From NCBI RefSeq assembly GCF_002157225.2, contig NZ_CP020038.1:6814830-6878829 (forward strand): 64,000 nucleotides of DNA, written 5' to 3'. The notes under the pieces are model-generated. The model was not told the origin of the DNA, did no database searches, and worked only from the letters and a program-made list of their open reading frames with translations. Position numbers and translations under genes: made by a program. This DNA comes from Agarilytica rhodophyticola. GTDB lineage: Bacteria; Pseudomonadota; Gammaproteobacteria; Pseudomonadales; Cellvibrionaceae. This document shows, in pieces, positions 37,027 through 44,933 of this stretch (positions are counted from its first letter, which is position 1; the number at the start of each line of letters is the position of its first letter).

Positions 37027-37584
37027 TTTACTACAGCACCTATCCTTTCGGTGTAATTATTTATTTAAATTTATGACTTTTTAAACTCTCATTATCGAAA
37101 GACTTACAGATATGCTTAACTAATAAGTGCAAATCTTTATATGCCTCATAAGATATGTACAGCTTACGATTATTCTCACTAATATTTTTACCATAATAAT
37201 TAAAAACTTGCACCACACCAATTTTCTTTTTTTTACCAATTATTTCAGACCTCAGTACAAGAAAAACAAAAAAATAGGAAATGGAATTAAAAATGTCAAA
37301 AAAATATATTTATTCGTAACCTTGTTACATATTAAAACATTCCTAAAACAATCAAAACTCTATTATTAAAGTTACTTTCTAAAAATACTGTCGTCGCCTT
37401 ATTCATACTTAAGAACCCTCTCTAAATATCCATAGATAAGCAAATATAAAAAGACTCGATACCCTAGAGAAATATTATACGCAAACTAAAAACACTAATT
37501 GCGTCTCACTCCTCTTTTTGTGTTATGAACATTATTTACGCCATTGACACCTATGTGTACAAATAAAGTGAATGGATTTTTATC
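37027..37584. other. AT-rich intergenic region
   Basis: Strongly AT-rich. The 80-codon frame at 37127-37369 is judged spurious because it is dominated by Ile, Phe, Lys, Leu and Tyr as expected from base composition and lacks a ribosome-binding site. Nothing else is supported. Confidence 0.4.
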
Positions 37585-38127
37585 ATGTTGAAAACAAGTA
37601 ACCAACCACCTGTTTCTGGAACACGTGCAACAGCGTACACCAACACGGCTAATCTAGCACCTACAAGCGGAGAGGTTAGACGCACACAATCTAAAACGCC
37701 TGTTATGATTGGTAGCAACTCCTCTCAAAACAGTATGCTTACTTCCCTAACACGAGATACATTGCAAGGTGATATCGCTAATAGACAAGCGCAAGGATTG
37801 CACCCACTGCCGAAACACGATCTACAAAGACAAATTATTGATGCTCACCTACAAGCAAAAGGAGAAGGCATAGCCCCTGGCGATAATAGCCTTCAACGTC
37901 AAATATCTAAAGAGGAATGGCAAGGTGCTCGCGGTATTGTCAATGCTATAACAACAGTTATTGCTGCCGCTGAAATGGTCTCACCTAGCACACTCCCTAG
38001 TGCAAGCGATGGCGGCAGTCTAGGTGTTAGTTTACCAGGCCATGTGCGTATTCCAATACCGCCAACTCAAGCAGAGGATCTAAATGAAGCAGCAAAAAAA
38101 ATGATGAACGAGAGACCTGAGACCTAG
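37585..38127 (+). CDS. Hypothetical protein with disordered Ser/Thr-rich N-terminus (candidate effector)
   Basis: A 180-residue protein without signal peptide. Residues 1-60 are low-complexity, rich in Thr, Ser, Asn and Pro (starting LKTSNQPPVSGTRATAYTN). Residues 60-115 contain two related L-Q-R-Q-I segments (D-L-Q-R-Q-I and S-L-Q-R-Q-I) about 35 residues apart, and residues 115-135 form a hydrophobic helix (ARGIVNAITTVIAAAEMV). The arrangement resembles secreted effector proteins, and the next gene carries a RING finger. No family recognised. Confidence 0.55.
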   Translation: MLKTSNQPPVSGTRATAYTNTANLAPTSGEVRRTQSKTPVMIGSNSSQNSMLTSLTRDTLQGDIANRQAQGLHPLPKHDLQRQIIDAHLQAKGEGIAPGDNSLQRQISKEEWQGARGIVNAITTVIAAAEMVSPSTLPSASDGGSLGVSLPGHVRIPIPPTQAEDLNEAAKKMMNERPET

Positions 38128-38268
38128 AGATAACATCTAACGAAGATAATTTATTATCAACTCTCAATATACATCTTGAAGCAAGAAACATGTGATCCAA
38201 CTAGTCTTTATGTAATTTTATTACTGTATTAAAGGAAGTTTACCTTGGTGGAGACAATAACAGTTGAT

Positions 38269-38300
38269 GTGGCACTTGTAATATTTAGTACGTGGCACTT
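38269..38300 (+). repeat. Short direct repeat upstream of the RING gene
   Basis: GTGGCACTT occurs at 38269-38277 and 38292-38300, with starts 23 bases apart and about 85-110 bases before the chosen ATG. The spacing (about two helical turns) is compatible with paired regulator sites. Confidence 0.35.
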
Positions 38301-38381
38301 CATATTCTAGTTGTTATTATTAACCGAACTGCATGCGTAACTTATTCTACAAAGTACAAACTAATTCATCGGATAAAAGCC

Positions 38382-38768
38382 ATGTTCTGTAACCATACAG
38401 GTAAGTACCGTAAGCTTCATTCATCTATACAAAACCCCAACTGCCCTATTTGCCTAAATGATTTTAAAAACACAGACAAAGTCACCATATTAAAGTGTAA
38501 AAACTCACATGCTCTGCATAGAACCTGCAAAAAATCATTACTCAAATCAGATTACCCCAGATGTCCTTATGACTCGGTAGATCTAAGGAGTATGCCAAGA
38601 AAGCACTGGGATACATTGCAAGCAAACCGACAAGCAAGACAATCGGCTAGGCGAGATATACGTTTAAGACCCGAGCCATTCAATATAGAGCTATCTCAAG
38701 AACAACGATCACACTACGAGAGACTTCGAATTGAAAGACAAGCTAGGCGGCTAAGCCATGCCAGATAA
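38382..38768 (+). CDS. RING-H2 finger protein (candidate ubiquitin-ligase effector)
   Basis: A 128-residue protein with a well-formed eukaryotic-like RING domain: Cys21, Cys24, Cys39, His43, His46, Cys49, Cys61 and Asp64, that is C-x2-C-x14-C-x3-H-x2-H-x2-C-x11-C-x2-D. The order and spacing fit RING-H2, and the eighth ligand is Asp as in Rbx1. Conserved hydrophobics of E2-binding RINGs are present (C-P-I-C-L, and Leu38 before Cys39). The C-terminal half (res 75-128) is a long Arg-rich helix. RING domains recruit ubiquitin-charged E2 enzymes, which bacteria lack, so a role inside a eukaryotic host is inferred. A GTG at 38292 would add 30 residues, but it lies in a direct repeat. No secretion signal is provable. 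Confidence 0.75.
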   Translation: MFCNHTGKYRKLHSSIQNPNCPICLNDFKNTDKVTILKCKNSHALHRTCKKSLLKSDYPRCPYDSVDLRSMPRKHWDTLQANRQARQSARRDIRLRPEPFNIELSQEQRSHYERLRIERQARRLSHAR

Positions 38769-38911
38769 AAAGTCTATTTCTTCTAAAAATTATTTACTAC
38801 GAAAAACATTTAGAATTGTTAAAGATACTTAGCATATTTATTAAAATAGAGTCTGACCCTATTCGTTATTCTAACTAGGGCTCGCATATTCTTCACTGCA
38901 AGCCCGATGAT

Positions 38912-39208
38912 TTAAGATCGTGATGATCTTCCAACTTTCCTTAGCCTAGGTTGATCAACTAATAAAAATCGCTCATAGTTTGCGTTAACTTTAGCTTTTT
39001 GCTTATGAACATTTCTGATGTGGAGACCCATGCTAGCAGTAGGTTGATTCAATGCTTCTCTTCTATATTTACTTGTTTTTTTAATGCCACTAGGATGATA
39101 TAACGATTGTACGACACTAGTAGTTCCACATATTAAGCATCTTGTTGCGACAGCCGTTGCCGTTTTTCTATCTTGCGCTGAGTTTCCAAGTTTTATATAT
39201 CCATTCAA
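38912..39208 (-). CDS. Hypothetical basic protein with C2H2-like zinc-binding residues
   Basis: A 98-residue basic protein. Cys24 and Cys27 (R-C-L-I-C-G) and His63 and His68 (G-L-H-I-R-N-V-H) are placed like the knuckle and helix of a C2H2 finger, although the 35-residue loop between them is longer than usual. The C-terminus is Arg/Lys/Ser-rich. No ribosome-binding site stands out before the ATG. It converges with the RING gene 140 bases away. Function unknown; gene reality moderately likely. Confidence 0.45.
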   Translation of the reverse strand: MNGYIKLGNSAQDRKTATAVATRCLICGTTSVVQSLYHPSGIKKTSKYRREALNQPTASMGLHIRNVHKQKAKVNANYERFLLVDQPRLRKVGRSSRS

Positions 39209-39786
39209 TCTGTAGGCGCTGGGATGTGTTTAATGTGCTAGTTGCATATATCTCTCTTTAGTTTATTCATGTTTAAACTTTGCATATATTCTTAGTACCA
39301 ATAAGAATCTTCTTGTCTTATATTTCTTTGTGTTCAACTGAGAAATTTTATAACGGTATGATCTAGAAGATCCTAACGTTGCGGAGACTAGACAAGTGAT
39401 AGACCACTTATAAAGCTCACGATCACAACACTAACAGTATATTGAGGTTGGTCTTTGTCAATTACTTAACATGTTTAACACATGACTGCCATGTAATGGC
39501 TGAACGAATGTGTGATTGCTGTATTGGCAACCTTAGTAAGAGTGAAACAATACGTCTGTCGGACATCCTCTTGCTTCATAAGCCATTCGCTATACATGAA
39601 TAGTTAACATCGTATAACTTATATGATGCTCTTAAGTCGTTTGTTAAGAGGAAGACTTGATCGAGTCGGACATTAAGAGCGCCTTAGTCTTTTTTTCATA
39701 AGTCGTATTCTCATTTTTACGGTACTTTAACACGTAACTTTTCGTACGAACTTTTTAGGCCACTACAAATTTTTGAATACAAAATG
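39209..39786. other. Intergenic region
   Basis: No supported gene or repeat. Composition is less AT-rich than the region before it. It may contain the decayed remains of a gene, but no frame is long enough to name. Confidence 0.35.
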
Positions 39787-41364
39787 CTAAGAATTAGCGT
39801 TAATCATATCCAAAAGTGTTCGATTACTCTCAACTTTAGGTGTAATAAGACTGAGGTTACGAGCCATATTATTGATGGCTTTGCGAGAGAAGTTTTCCAG
39901 TATGGGCGAGTTGAATTTAGCGTGACTTTGGGTTTTAAACCCCATGCCATAGAGCACGTATTGGTAGCTTGCAGCAGGAAAGGCTTCATCGATACTATCA
40001 AAGTCAGTTTTCCATGGTGCTTGTTGTTGCCAGAGCTGCAGATCTTCTTTTAGTCGCTCGGATAGGGATGATTCAGCGGAGGCTTCACGCCAAAAAGGTT
40101 CTTGTCGGTGTGACAATGCGTAGTGGAGTTTTAGGAAGTCGATAATTCGTTGCCAACGATAGTGGCAGCGTTTATTAAAACGTTTCGAGAGCACATCCAT
40201 AGAGGTGCGAGTAACAGGCATTTGATCGGCAATCATATTGGCAGAAGCTTCAATCAGCATCATAGCAGAAGCTTCCAACGGTTCTAAAAAGCCCGCGGCC
40301 AAACCGATAGCAGCACAGTTTTTATGCCAGAAGGTTTCCCTATAGCCGGGTTTTATATCAATACTTCTCGGTGTGAGTTGCTCAAAGGCTTGCTCGTTCA
40401 TGCCCAGGTAGTTTCGCAATTGCACAGCAGCTTGTTGCTGGGAAACATAACGGTCGCAGTAGACATGCCCTACCCCGCGTCGAGTGGATAAACCAATATC
40501 CCAAATCCACCCGGCTTCCTGTGCAGTGGATATGGTGGCAGATTTAATGGAGCGATCTTCGCCATAGGGTACTTGCACCGCAAGTGCCGAGTTAATGGGC
40601 AACTCTGCGCTTTTATCCAAAAATGGAATGCCAAAGTGCTGGCCTAACAATAATGAGCGAAAGCCGCTGCAATCAATAAATAAGTCGGCGGCAATATCCC
40701 CGCTATGCTCGGTTTGTACATGGGCGATATCGCCATTGTCTTGTGATACAACACCAATCACCTTATCTTTAATAAGATGAACACCTAATTTTTCAACACA
40801 GTGCGCTTTTAAGAATTCCGAGAAAGTGCCCGCATCCAGATGGTAGCCATAATTGGCAACGCCGGAGTAATTGCCAGAGCTGCGCAGTTTGGGTGAGAGG
40901 TCTTTCTCACAAAGATGCTCCTGTGGACAGGCCATTTTGGAAAAAGAAGTGGCTGCTTTATTATCCAGCCCTGCTGTGTTTACCCAATACTGAGCAAGAT
41001 TGCCTTCCAAAAAACCTTGGGGTAGATCGAATGGATGGTAGTAGTAATCATCAGCACTTCCATCTTTCCAACCCACAAACTTAGAACCTTGCTTAAAGGA
41101 AGCATGGCAGGCTTTTAGAAAATCTTCCTCTTTTATCCCTACACTATGTAGAGTCCCACGCATCGTAGGCCATGTACCCTCACCTACGCCAATAATAGGA
41201 ATATCGGGTGCTTCGATCAGGCTAATGTGCATACCTGAGTTATTCTTCTGAGAATTGTTCTCGCCAAAATTGTGCCCAGCGTGCTTGGCAGCAAGAATTG
41301 CCGCTGTCAGCCAACCGGCGGTACCGCCACCGACAATAAGAATAGAGTTTACTGGCTTAGACAT
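39787..41364 (-). CDS. Tryptophan 7-halogenase family FAD-dependent protein (variant motif)
   Basis: A 525-residue flavin-dependent halogenase-like protein. The FAD-binding GGGTAGW (res 12-18), the SFKQGSKFVGW stretch with the position of the catalytic lysine (Lys91), and GLAAGFLEPLEASA with the catalytic-type Glu364 are present. The diagnostic WxWxIP motif reads WIWDIG (res 286-291), so its last residue differs. Such homologues sit beside TonB receptors in many polysaccharide-degrading marine bacteria, and their natural substrate is often not free tryptophan. It is the last gene of the halogenase-halogenase-cupin-SapC series (14 bases after the other halogenase). Confidence 0.9.
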   Translation of the reverse strand: MSKPVNSILIVGGGTAGWLTAAILAAKHAGHNFGENNSQKNNSGMHISLIEAPDIPIIGVGEGTWPTMRGTLHSVGIKEEDFLKACHASFKQGSKFVGWKDGSADDYYYHPFDLPQGFLEGNLAQYWVNTAGLDNKAATSFSKMACPQEHLCEKDLSPKLRSSGNYSGVANYGYHLDAGTFSEFLKAHCVEKLGVHLIKDKVIGVVSQDNGDIAHVQTEHSGDIAADLFIDCSGFRSLLLGQHFGIPFLDKSAELPINSALAVQVPYGEDRSIKSATISTAQEAGWIWDIGLSTRRGVGHVYCDRYVSQQQAAVQLRNYLGMNEQAFEQLTPRSIDIKPGYRETFWHKNCAAIGLAAGFLEPLEASAMMLIEASANMIADQMPVTRTSMDVLSKRFNKRCHYRWQRIIDFLKLHYALSHRQEPFWREASAESSLSERLKEDLQLWQQQAPWKTDFDSIDEAFPAASYQYVLYGMGFKTQSHAKFNSPILENFSRKAINNMARNLSLITPKVESNRTLLDMINANS

Positions 41365-41378
41365 AGAGAAAACTCCAT

Positions 41379-42896
41379 TTATTGTTCTGAAAATACCTGA
41401 TATTGACGTAAAAAGTCGGCATGTTTCGGCATACTAGCCACCATCTTATCTATCTGTGCTTTCAAATCTGCCAAGGCAGTTTTTAATTGGCCGTCCGCCA
41501 GCAAATGCCCCATATGATGATAACCTCGACTCTCAAGCCCCTGACCACGCATGACTTGATTCCACGAATCCACACGGAAAAGGTCGGAGCCATCTTGATA
41601 AGCGATGGCTGAGTTTTTATATAAGTCAATTCTGTGTTGTAGGGAATCTGGAACTTCTAATGCCGCCCGCTGTTGCCAAAACTCAGCGTCTTGACGCTGG
41701 TTGAGTTTGTAATGGGCAATAAGAAAATCGCGAATACTTTCTAGCTCAGCATTGCTAAGGGTGTTGTAACGATTTCTCAAGGCATCATTAACTCCGTCGA
41801 AGGGGAACATTTGAATCAGTCGAGTAGCACCTATCTGAATCAGGTGAATACTGGTAGATTCTAAAGGCTCCAAAAAACCACTGGATAAGCCCAAGGCCAC
41901 ACAGTTTTTGGACCATACTTCGTGACGCTTACCGGTGAGGAATTTTATCGGCCTAGGATCCGAGACTCGCTCCCCTTGAATATTGGCCATTAAGGTTTCA
42001 TGGGCTTCATCATCTGACATATAGTCACTACAATAAACCAGGCCATTACCCACGCGATGTTGCAGCGGAATTCGCCACTGCCAGCCTGCTTTATGAGCGA
42101 TCGAACGCGTATAAGGTAGGATCTCTTCGCTCACCCTGGTCTGTACCGCAAGAGCTCTGTTCATGGGAAGCCAGTGGCTCCAATCTTCGTAACCAACACC
42201 GAGAGCGCCATTAATTAGTAGACCTCGAAATCCTGTGCAATCAATAAATAGATCCCCTGATATTGATTGGCCATCTTCTAAATCCAATCTGTCGATATAG
42301 CCAGTATCAGGATGAAGGCGTACATCCTTTATCTTTCCCTCTATACGTTTTGCACCGCGCTGTTCACTGAAGTTTCTTAAAAACTTCGCATAGAGGCCAG
42401 CATCAAGGTGATAGGCATAATTAAGCTGGGTATGGTTGGGCTGATTTTGTTCTGAAGTCGCAAACTTGCCCGCTTCAGCAGCTTGCAGCTCAAGGCAGTA
42501 ATCATCCATATCGCTGCACCACCCTTTGGAGTTGGCGTAGTGCCACATGTGCTGGAAATCACCCATCCAGGTGGAGCGCCCCACCTTACCGAAGGAATGG
42601 ATATAGCGATCACCTACTTGCCCCCAGTTTTCAAAGGCAATACCCAGCTTAAAGCTAGCTCTGGTGGCGCGCATAAATTCTCTTTCGTCGATACCTATGA
42701 GACGATGGAATGTTTTATGTGTAGGAATAGTAGCTTCACCAACCCCTACCGTACCAATATCATCAGATTCAATAAGGGTGATATCCAGAAGACTTCCCAG
42801 TTGGCTCGACAAGCTTGCTGCAGCAATCCATCCGGCAGTGCCTCCACCTGCAATCACTACTTTGCGAACGGATTCTTTGCAAACAGATTGAACCAT
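41379..42896 (-). CDS. Tryptophan 7-halogenase family FAD-dependent protein
   Basis: A 505-residue paralogue with all halogenase marks: GGGTAGW (res 17-23), catalytic-type Lys83 in SFKLGIAFENW, the WxWxIP motif as WQWRIP (res 272-277), and GLSSGFLEPLEST with Glu346 and Ser347 corresponding to PrnA Glu346 and Ser347. It should use reduced FAD supplied by a separate reductase to form HOCl and chlorinate or brominate an indole-like or other aromatic group. GAGG precedes the ATG. It lies between the cupin-like gene and the variant halogenase. Confidence 0.94.
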   Translation of the reverse strand: MVQSVCKESVRKVVIAGGGTAGWIAAASLSSQLGSLLDITLIESDDIGTVGVGEATIPTHKTFHRLIGIDEREFMRATRASFKLGIAFENWGQVGDRYIHSFGKVGRSTWMGDFQHMWHYANSKGWCSDMDDYCLELQAAEAGKFATSEQNQPNHTQLNYAYHLDAGLYAKFLRNFSEQRGAKRIEGKIKDVRLHPDTGYIDRLDLEDGQSISGDLFIDCTGFRGLLINGALGVGYEDWSHWLPMNRALAVQTRVSEEILPYTRSIAHKAGWQWRIPLQHRVGNGLVYCSDYMSDDEAHETLMANIQGERVSDPRPIKFLTGKRHEVWSKNCVALGLSSGFLEPLESTSIHLIQIGATRLIQMFPFDGVNDALRNRYNTLSNAELESIRDFLIAHYKLNQRQDAEFWQQRAALEVPDSLQHRIDLYKNSAIAYQDGSDLFRVDSWNQVMRGQGLESRGYHHMGHLLADGQLKTALADLKAQIDKMVASMPKHADFLRQYQVFSEQ

Positions 42897-42911
42897 GACA
42901 TCTACCTCTTT

Positions 42912-43940
42912 TTATCTATTAAACCTTTTAATCAATTTTGCTCGCAGACGCCTAGCCGTCATAGCATCCATAGGAGAGAGCTCTCCCCAAATATGTTCGG
43001 GCAAATGCTCACGCGGGGTTTCCGGCTCACCAAAAACATAGTAGTCAAACAGGCTGCGCCATGCCTGTTTCTCATTGTCTGGTCGATCACGCAAACTTAG
43101 CAACCCATGTAAAAGTGTGCTCATTGGATCATCTACATGACTATCTACGGTATTCCACCAGTAGTTGATCATAATATTAAAATCATCTAGCGCCTCCACC
43201 TGATGCCACCACATAGCGGGATAGACCAACACATCCCCCGCCTCTAGATCCGCTACCTGAGCGCATTCAAGTGCAGCTTTAGCTTTTGGAAAACGTTCAA
43301 AATCCGGGGCGTTTAGGTCAAACATACTGACCACTTGCCCACCGGGCGTGGGCTCTAGGGGACCTGGGTAGAGATTAGCAATTTGATCTGGAGGAAATAA
43401 GGTGAACCGACGACGACCAGCCAAGCAAGCAGCAACATTATTAGAGACGTCATAATGAATAGCTGCGGTGGTGCGATTGCCAAGCCAAATACCGGCACGC
43501 GGTGGATATTTTTGAAATGTATCCCCCTTCAGAAGTAAATCATCACTTTCAATCAAGCTAGGGAAATGATTGGCAACTTCAGCGGAGCCAACATAAAAAC
43601 AAGCACCTGTGCCAGCAACTTTTTCTTGTTTTAATCTTTGGAAAAAATCGGCTAATGATATGTACTCTGTACTGAAGTTAAGCCCGTTCATCTCGGCATT
43701 ATAGAAGAACCGCGTTTTTGCTTCCGGACCTGCTGTGTAATTGAGTAATGGACGTTCACTGACATGGGACAAAAGATAAGACATGGCCTGTTCATCAGAT
43801 TGTAGCGCCGCCTGCACAAGAGGTGCCTTATGAAGAGCACCCTTTAAAATACAGGGTTCACCTGATTGAATAAGCTCGTTAAAATCAATGTCGTTAAACT
43901 GCTTTCCTTGGAGTGCCTTGGTTTTTCTTTCTACACCCAT
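42912..43940 (-). CDS. Cupin-like (JmjC-type) Fe(II)/2-oxoglutarate-dependent oxygenase
   Basis: A 342-residue cupin_8/JmjC-like protein. The iron-binding triad is visible as H162-x-D164 (AIHYDVSNN) and His246 (PAMWWHQVE). The supporting ACLAGRRRFTLFPPDQ and GDVLVYP segments give the double-stranded beta-helix. Related proteins hydroxylate amino-acid side chains of proteins or peptides. It stands 24 bases after sapC and 15 before the first halogenase, so it is probably part of the same modification module. Confidence 0.9.
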   Translation of the reverse strand: MGVERKTKALQGKQFNDIDFNELIQSGEPCILKGALHKAPLVQAALQSDEQAMSYLLSHVSERPLLNYTAGPEAKTRFFYNAEMNGLNFSTEYISLADFFQRLKQEKVAGTGACFYVGSAEVANHFPSLIESDDLLLKGDTFQKYPPRAGIWLGNRTTAAIHYDVSNNVAACLAGRRRFTLFPPDQIANLYPGPLEPTPGGQVVSMFDLNAPDFERFPKAKAALECAQVADLEAGDVLVYPAMWWHQVEALDDFNIMINYWWNTVDSHVDDPMSTLLHGLLSLRDRPDNEKQAWRSLFDYYVFGEPETPREHLPEHIWGELSPMDAMTARRLRAKLIKRFNR

Positions 43941-43964
43941 AAACTTATCATCACATCATTTTGA

Positions 43965-44696
43965 TTAGCCAAGCACATTTGCTTTGCGTAATTTCATATC
44001 GATTATTCGCGACACATTCCCAGAAGATGATAAAACAGCAAAACAATGCTCTAGCAAGCCCAACTGATTGAGCTTATGCAATTCATCACCACTTAACGAC
44101 TCCATCCGAGATCGGCTAATAGTAAATACATCAGGAACCGTATATTGCACAGTTTCGCTGATATTAGCCTGCACTGTTACGGGCTCAATCAAATTAAATG
44201 ATGTTAATTGAGAAAAGAAATCGTCCACAACGCTAGCACCCACATGGATTCGTCTAAGTGCCTGCAGCATATCTTCAAAATAAGGCGAGTAGCCACCATG
44301 AGGAAGGAATATACTTTCCCCTTGCTCATTGCTAACACGAGCATCGTCCATATTAATTCTAATCAATGGATCTGCTTGTTCTAGGTTGCCTTCTTGGCTA
44401 TCTTTGATTTCCAGAGCAAATGGGCCACGCATCTGTACAGCTGGTACATAGCGAGCGCTCCATTGATCGTCTTGTAAAAACAGGTTTTCGTCTTTATCAA
44501 GCCCTAGGATCACAACAGCATAAAATTTTTTATCATCTGACTGACGGAAAAAGATGGGGTATTCGCGCTGTAATGCTTGAAATTCGGTAGGAAATACAAG
44601 TGCTTGGTTTATGTTGTCTCCATATTCTTGGCCATATTGAACTTTAACTTTTAAGTTGGCGTGATCAATATGATCAAGTGCAGCAAAGGTCGGCAT
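43965..44696 (-). CDS. SapC family protein
   Basis: A 243-residue SapC-like protein (PF07277): LVFPTEFQALQREYPIFFRQ, FYAVVILGLDKDENLFL, ARYVPAVQMRGPFAL, and FLPHGGYSPYFEDMLQALRRIH. In this genomic context it often accompanies halogenase and TonB-receptor genes; the biochemical role is unknown. The frame opens with GTG at 44705, but a strong GGAGGAGG lies eight bases before ATG 44696, which decides the start. It follows a strong hairpin after the TonB receptor, so it may be read by partial read-through or its own promoter. Confidence 0.9.
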   Translation of the reverse strand: MPTFAALDHIDHANLKVKVQYGQEYGDNINQALVFPTEFQALQREYPIFFRQSDDKKFYAVVILGLDKDENLFLQDDQWSARYVPAVQMRGPFALEIKDSQEGNLEQADPLIRINMDDARVSNEQGESIFLPHGGYSPYFEDMLQALRRIHVGASVVDDFFSQLTSFNLIEPVTVQANISETVQYTVPDVFTISRSRMESLSGDELHKLNQLGLLEHCFAVLSSSGNVSRIIDMKLRKANVLG

Positions 44697-44847
44697 AGAA
44701 CGCACCTCCTCCTTCTAAATATTGAATGTTATGGGCATCGAGTAGGATGCATTCTGGCACATTTAACCTTCACAGCAAAAAGACTTCCCATTTTTTTTCA
44801 GCCATCGCCGCCAGAATAATGAACATAAACCAGATTTTTCTTACGCT

Positions 44848-44904
44848 AAAAAAAGAGCCACAATAAAATGTGGCTCCAAAATTAGGGCCTACTGACAGGC
44901 CCTA
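44848..44904 (-). terminator. Terminator/attenuator hairpins after the TonB receptor gene
   Basis: On the minus strand a first stem TAGGGCCT/AGGCCCTA (44883-44904) is followed by GAGCCACA-TTTTAT-TGTGGCTC and seven T residues (44876-44848). The second is a very good intrinsic terminator. It lies between the receptor gene and sapC, which suits unequal expression of one operon. Confidence 0.8.
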
Positions 44905-44933
44905 GTGCTCATTCTGTAGTATTAAAACTATAC

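Noticed and set aside
37127..37369. 80-codon ORF rich in Ile, Phe, Lys and Leu
   Set aside because: Composition is what random AT-rich DNA yields; no ribosome-binding site and no motif.
42483..43100. 205-codon plus-strand ORF
   Set aside because: Antisense shadow across the well-supported halogenase and cupin-like genes.
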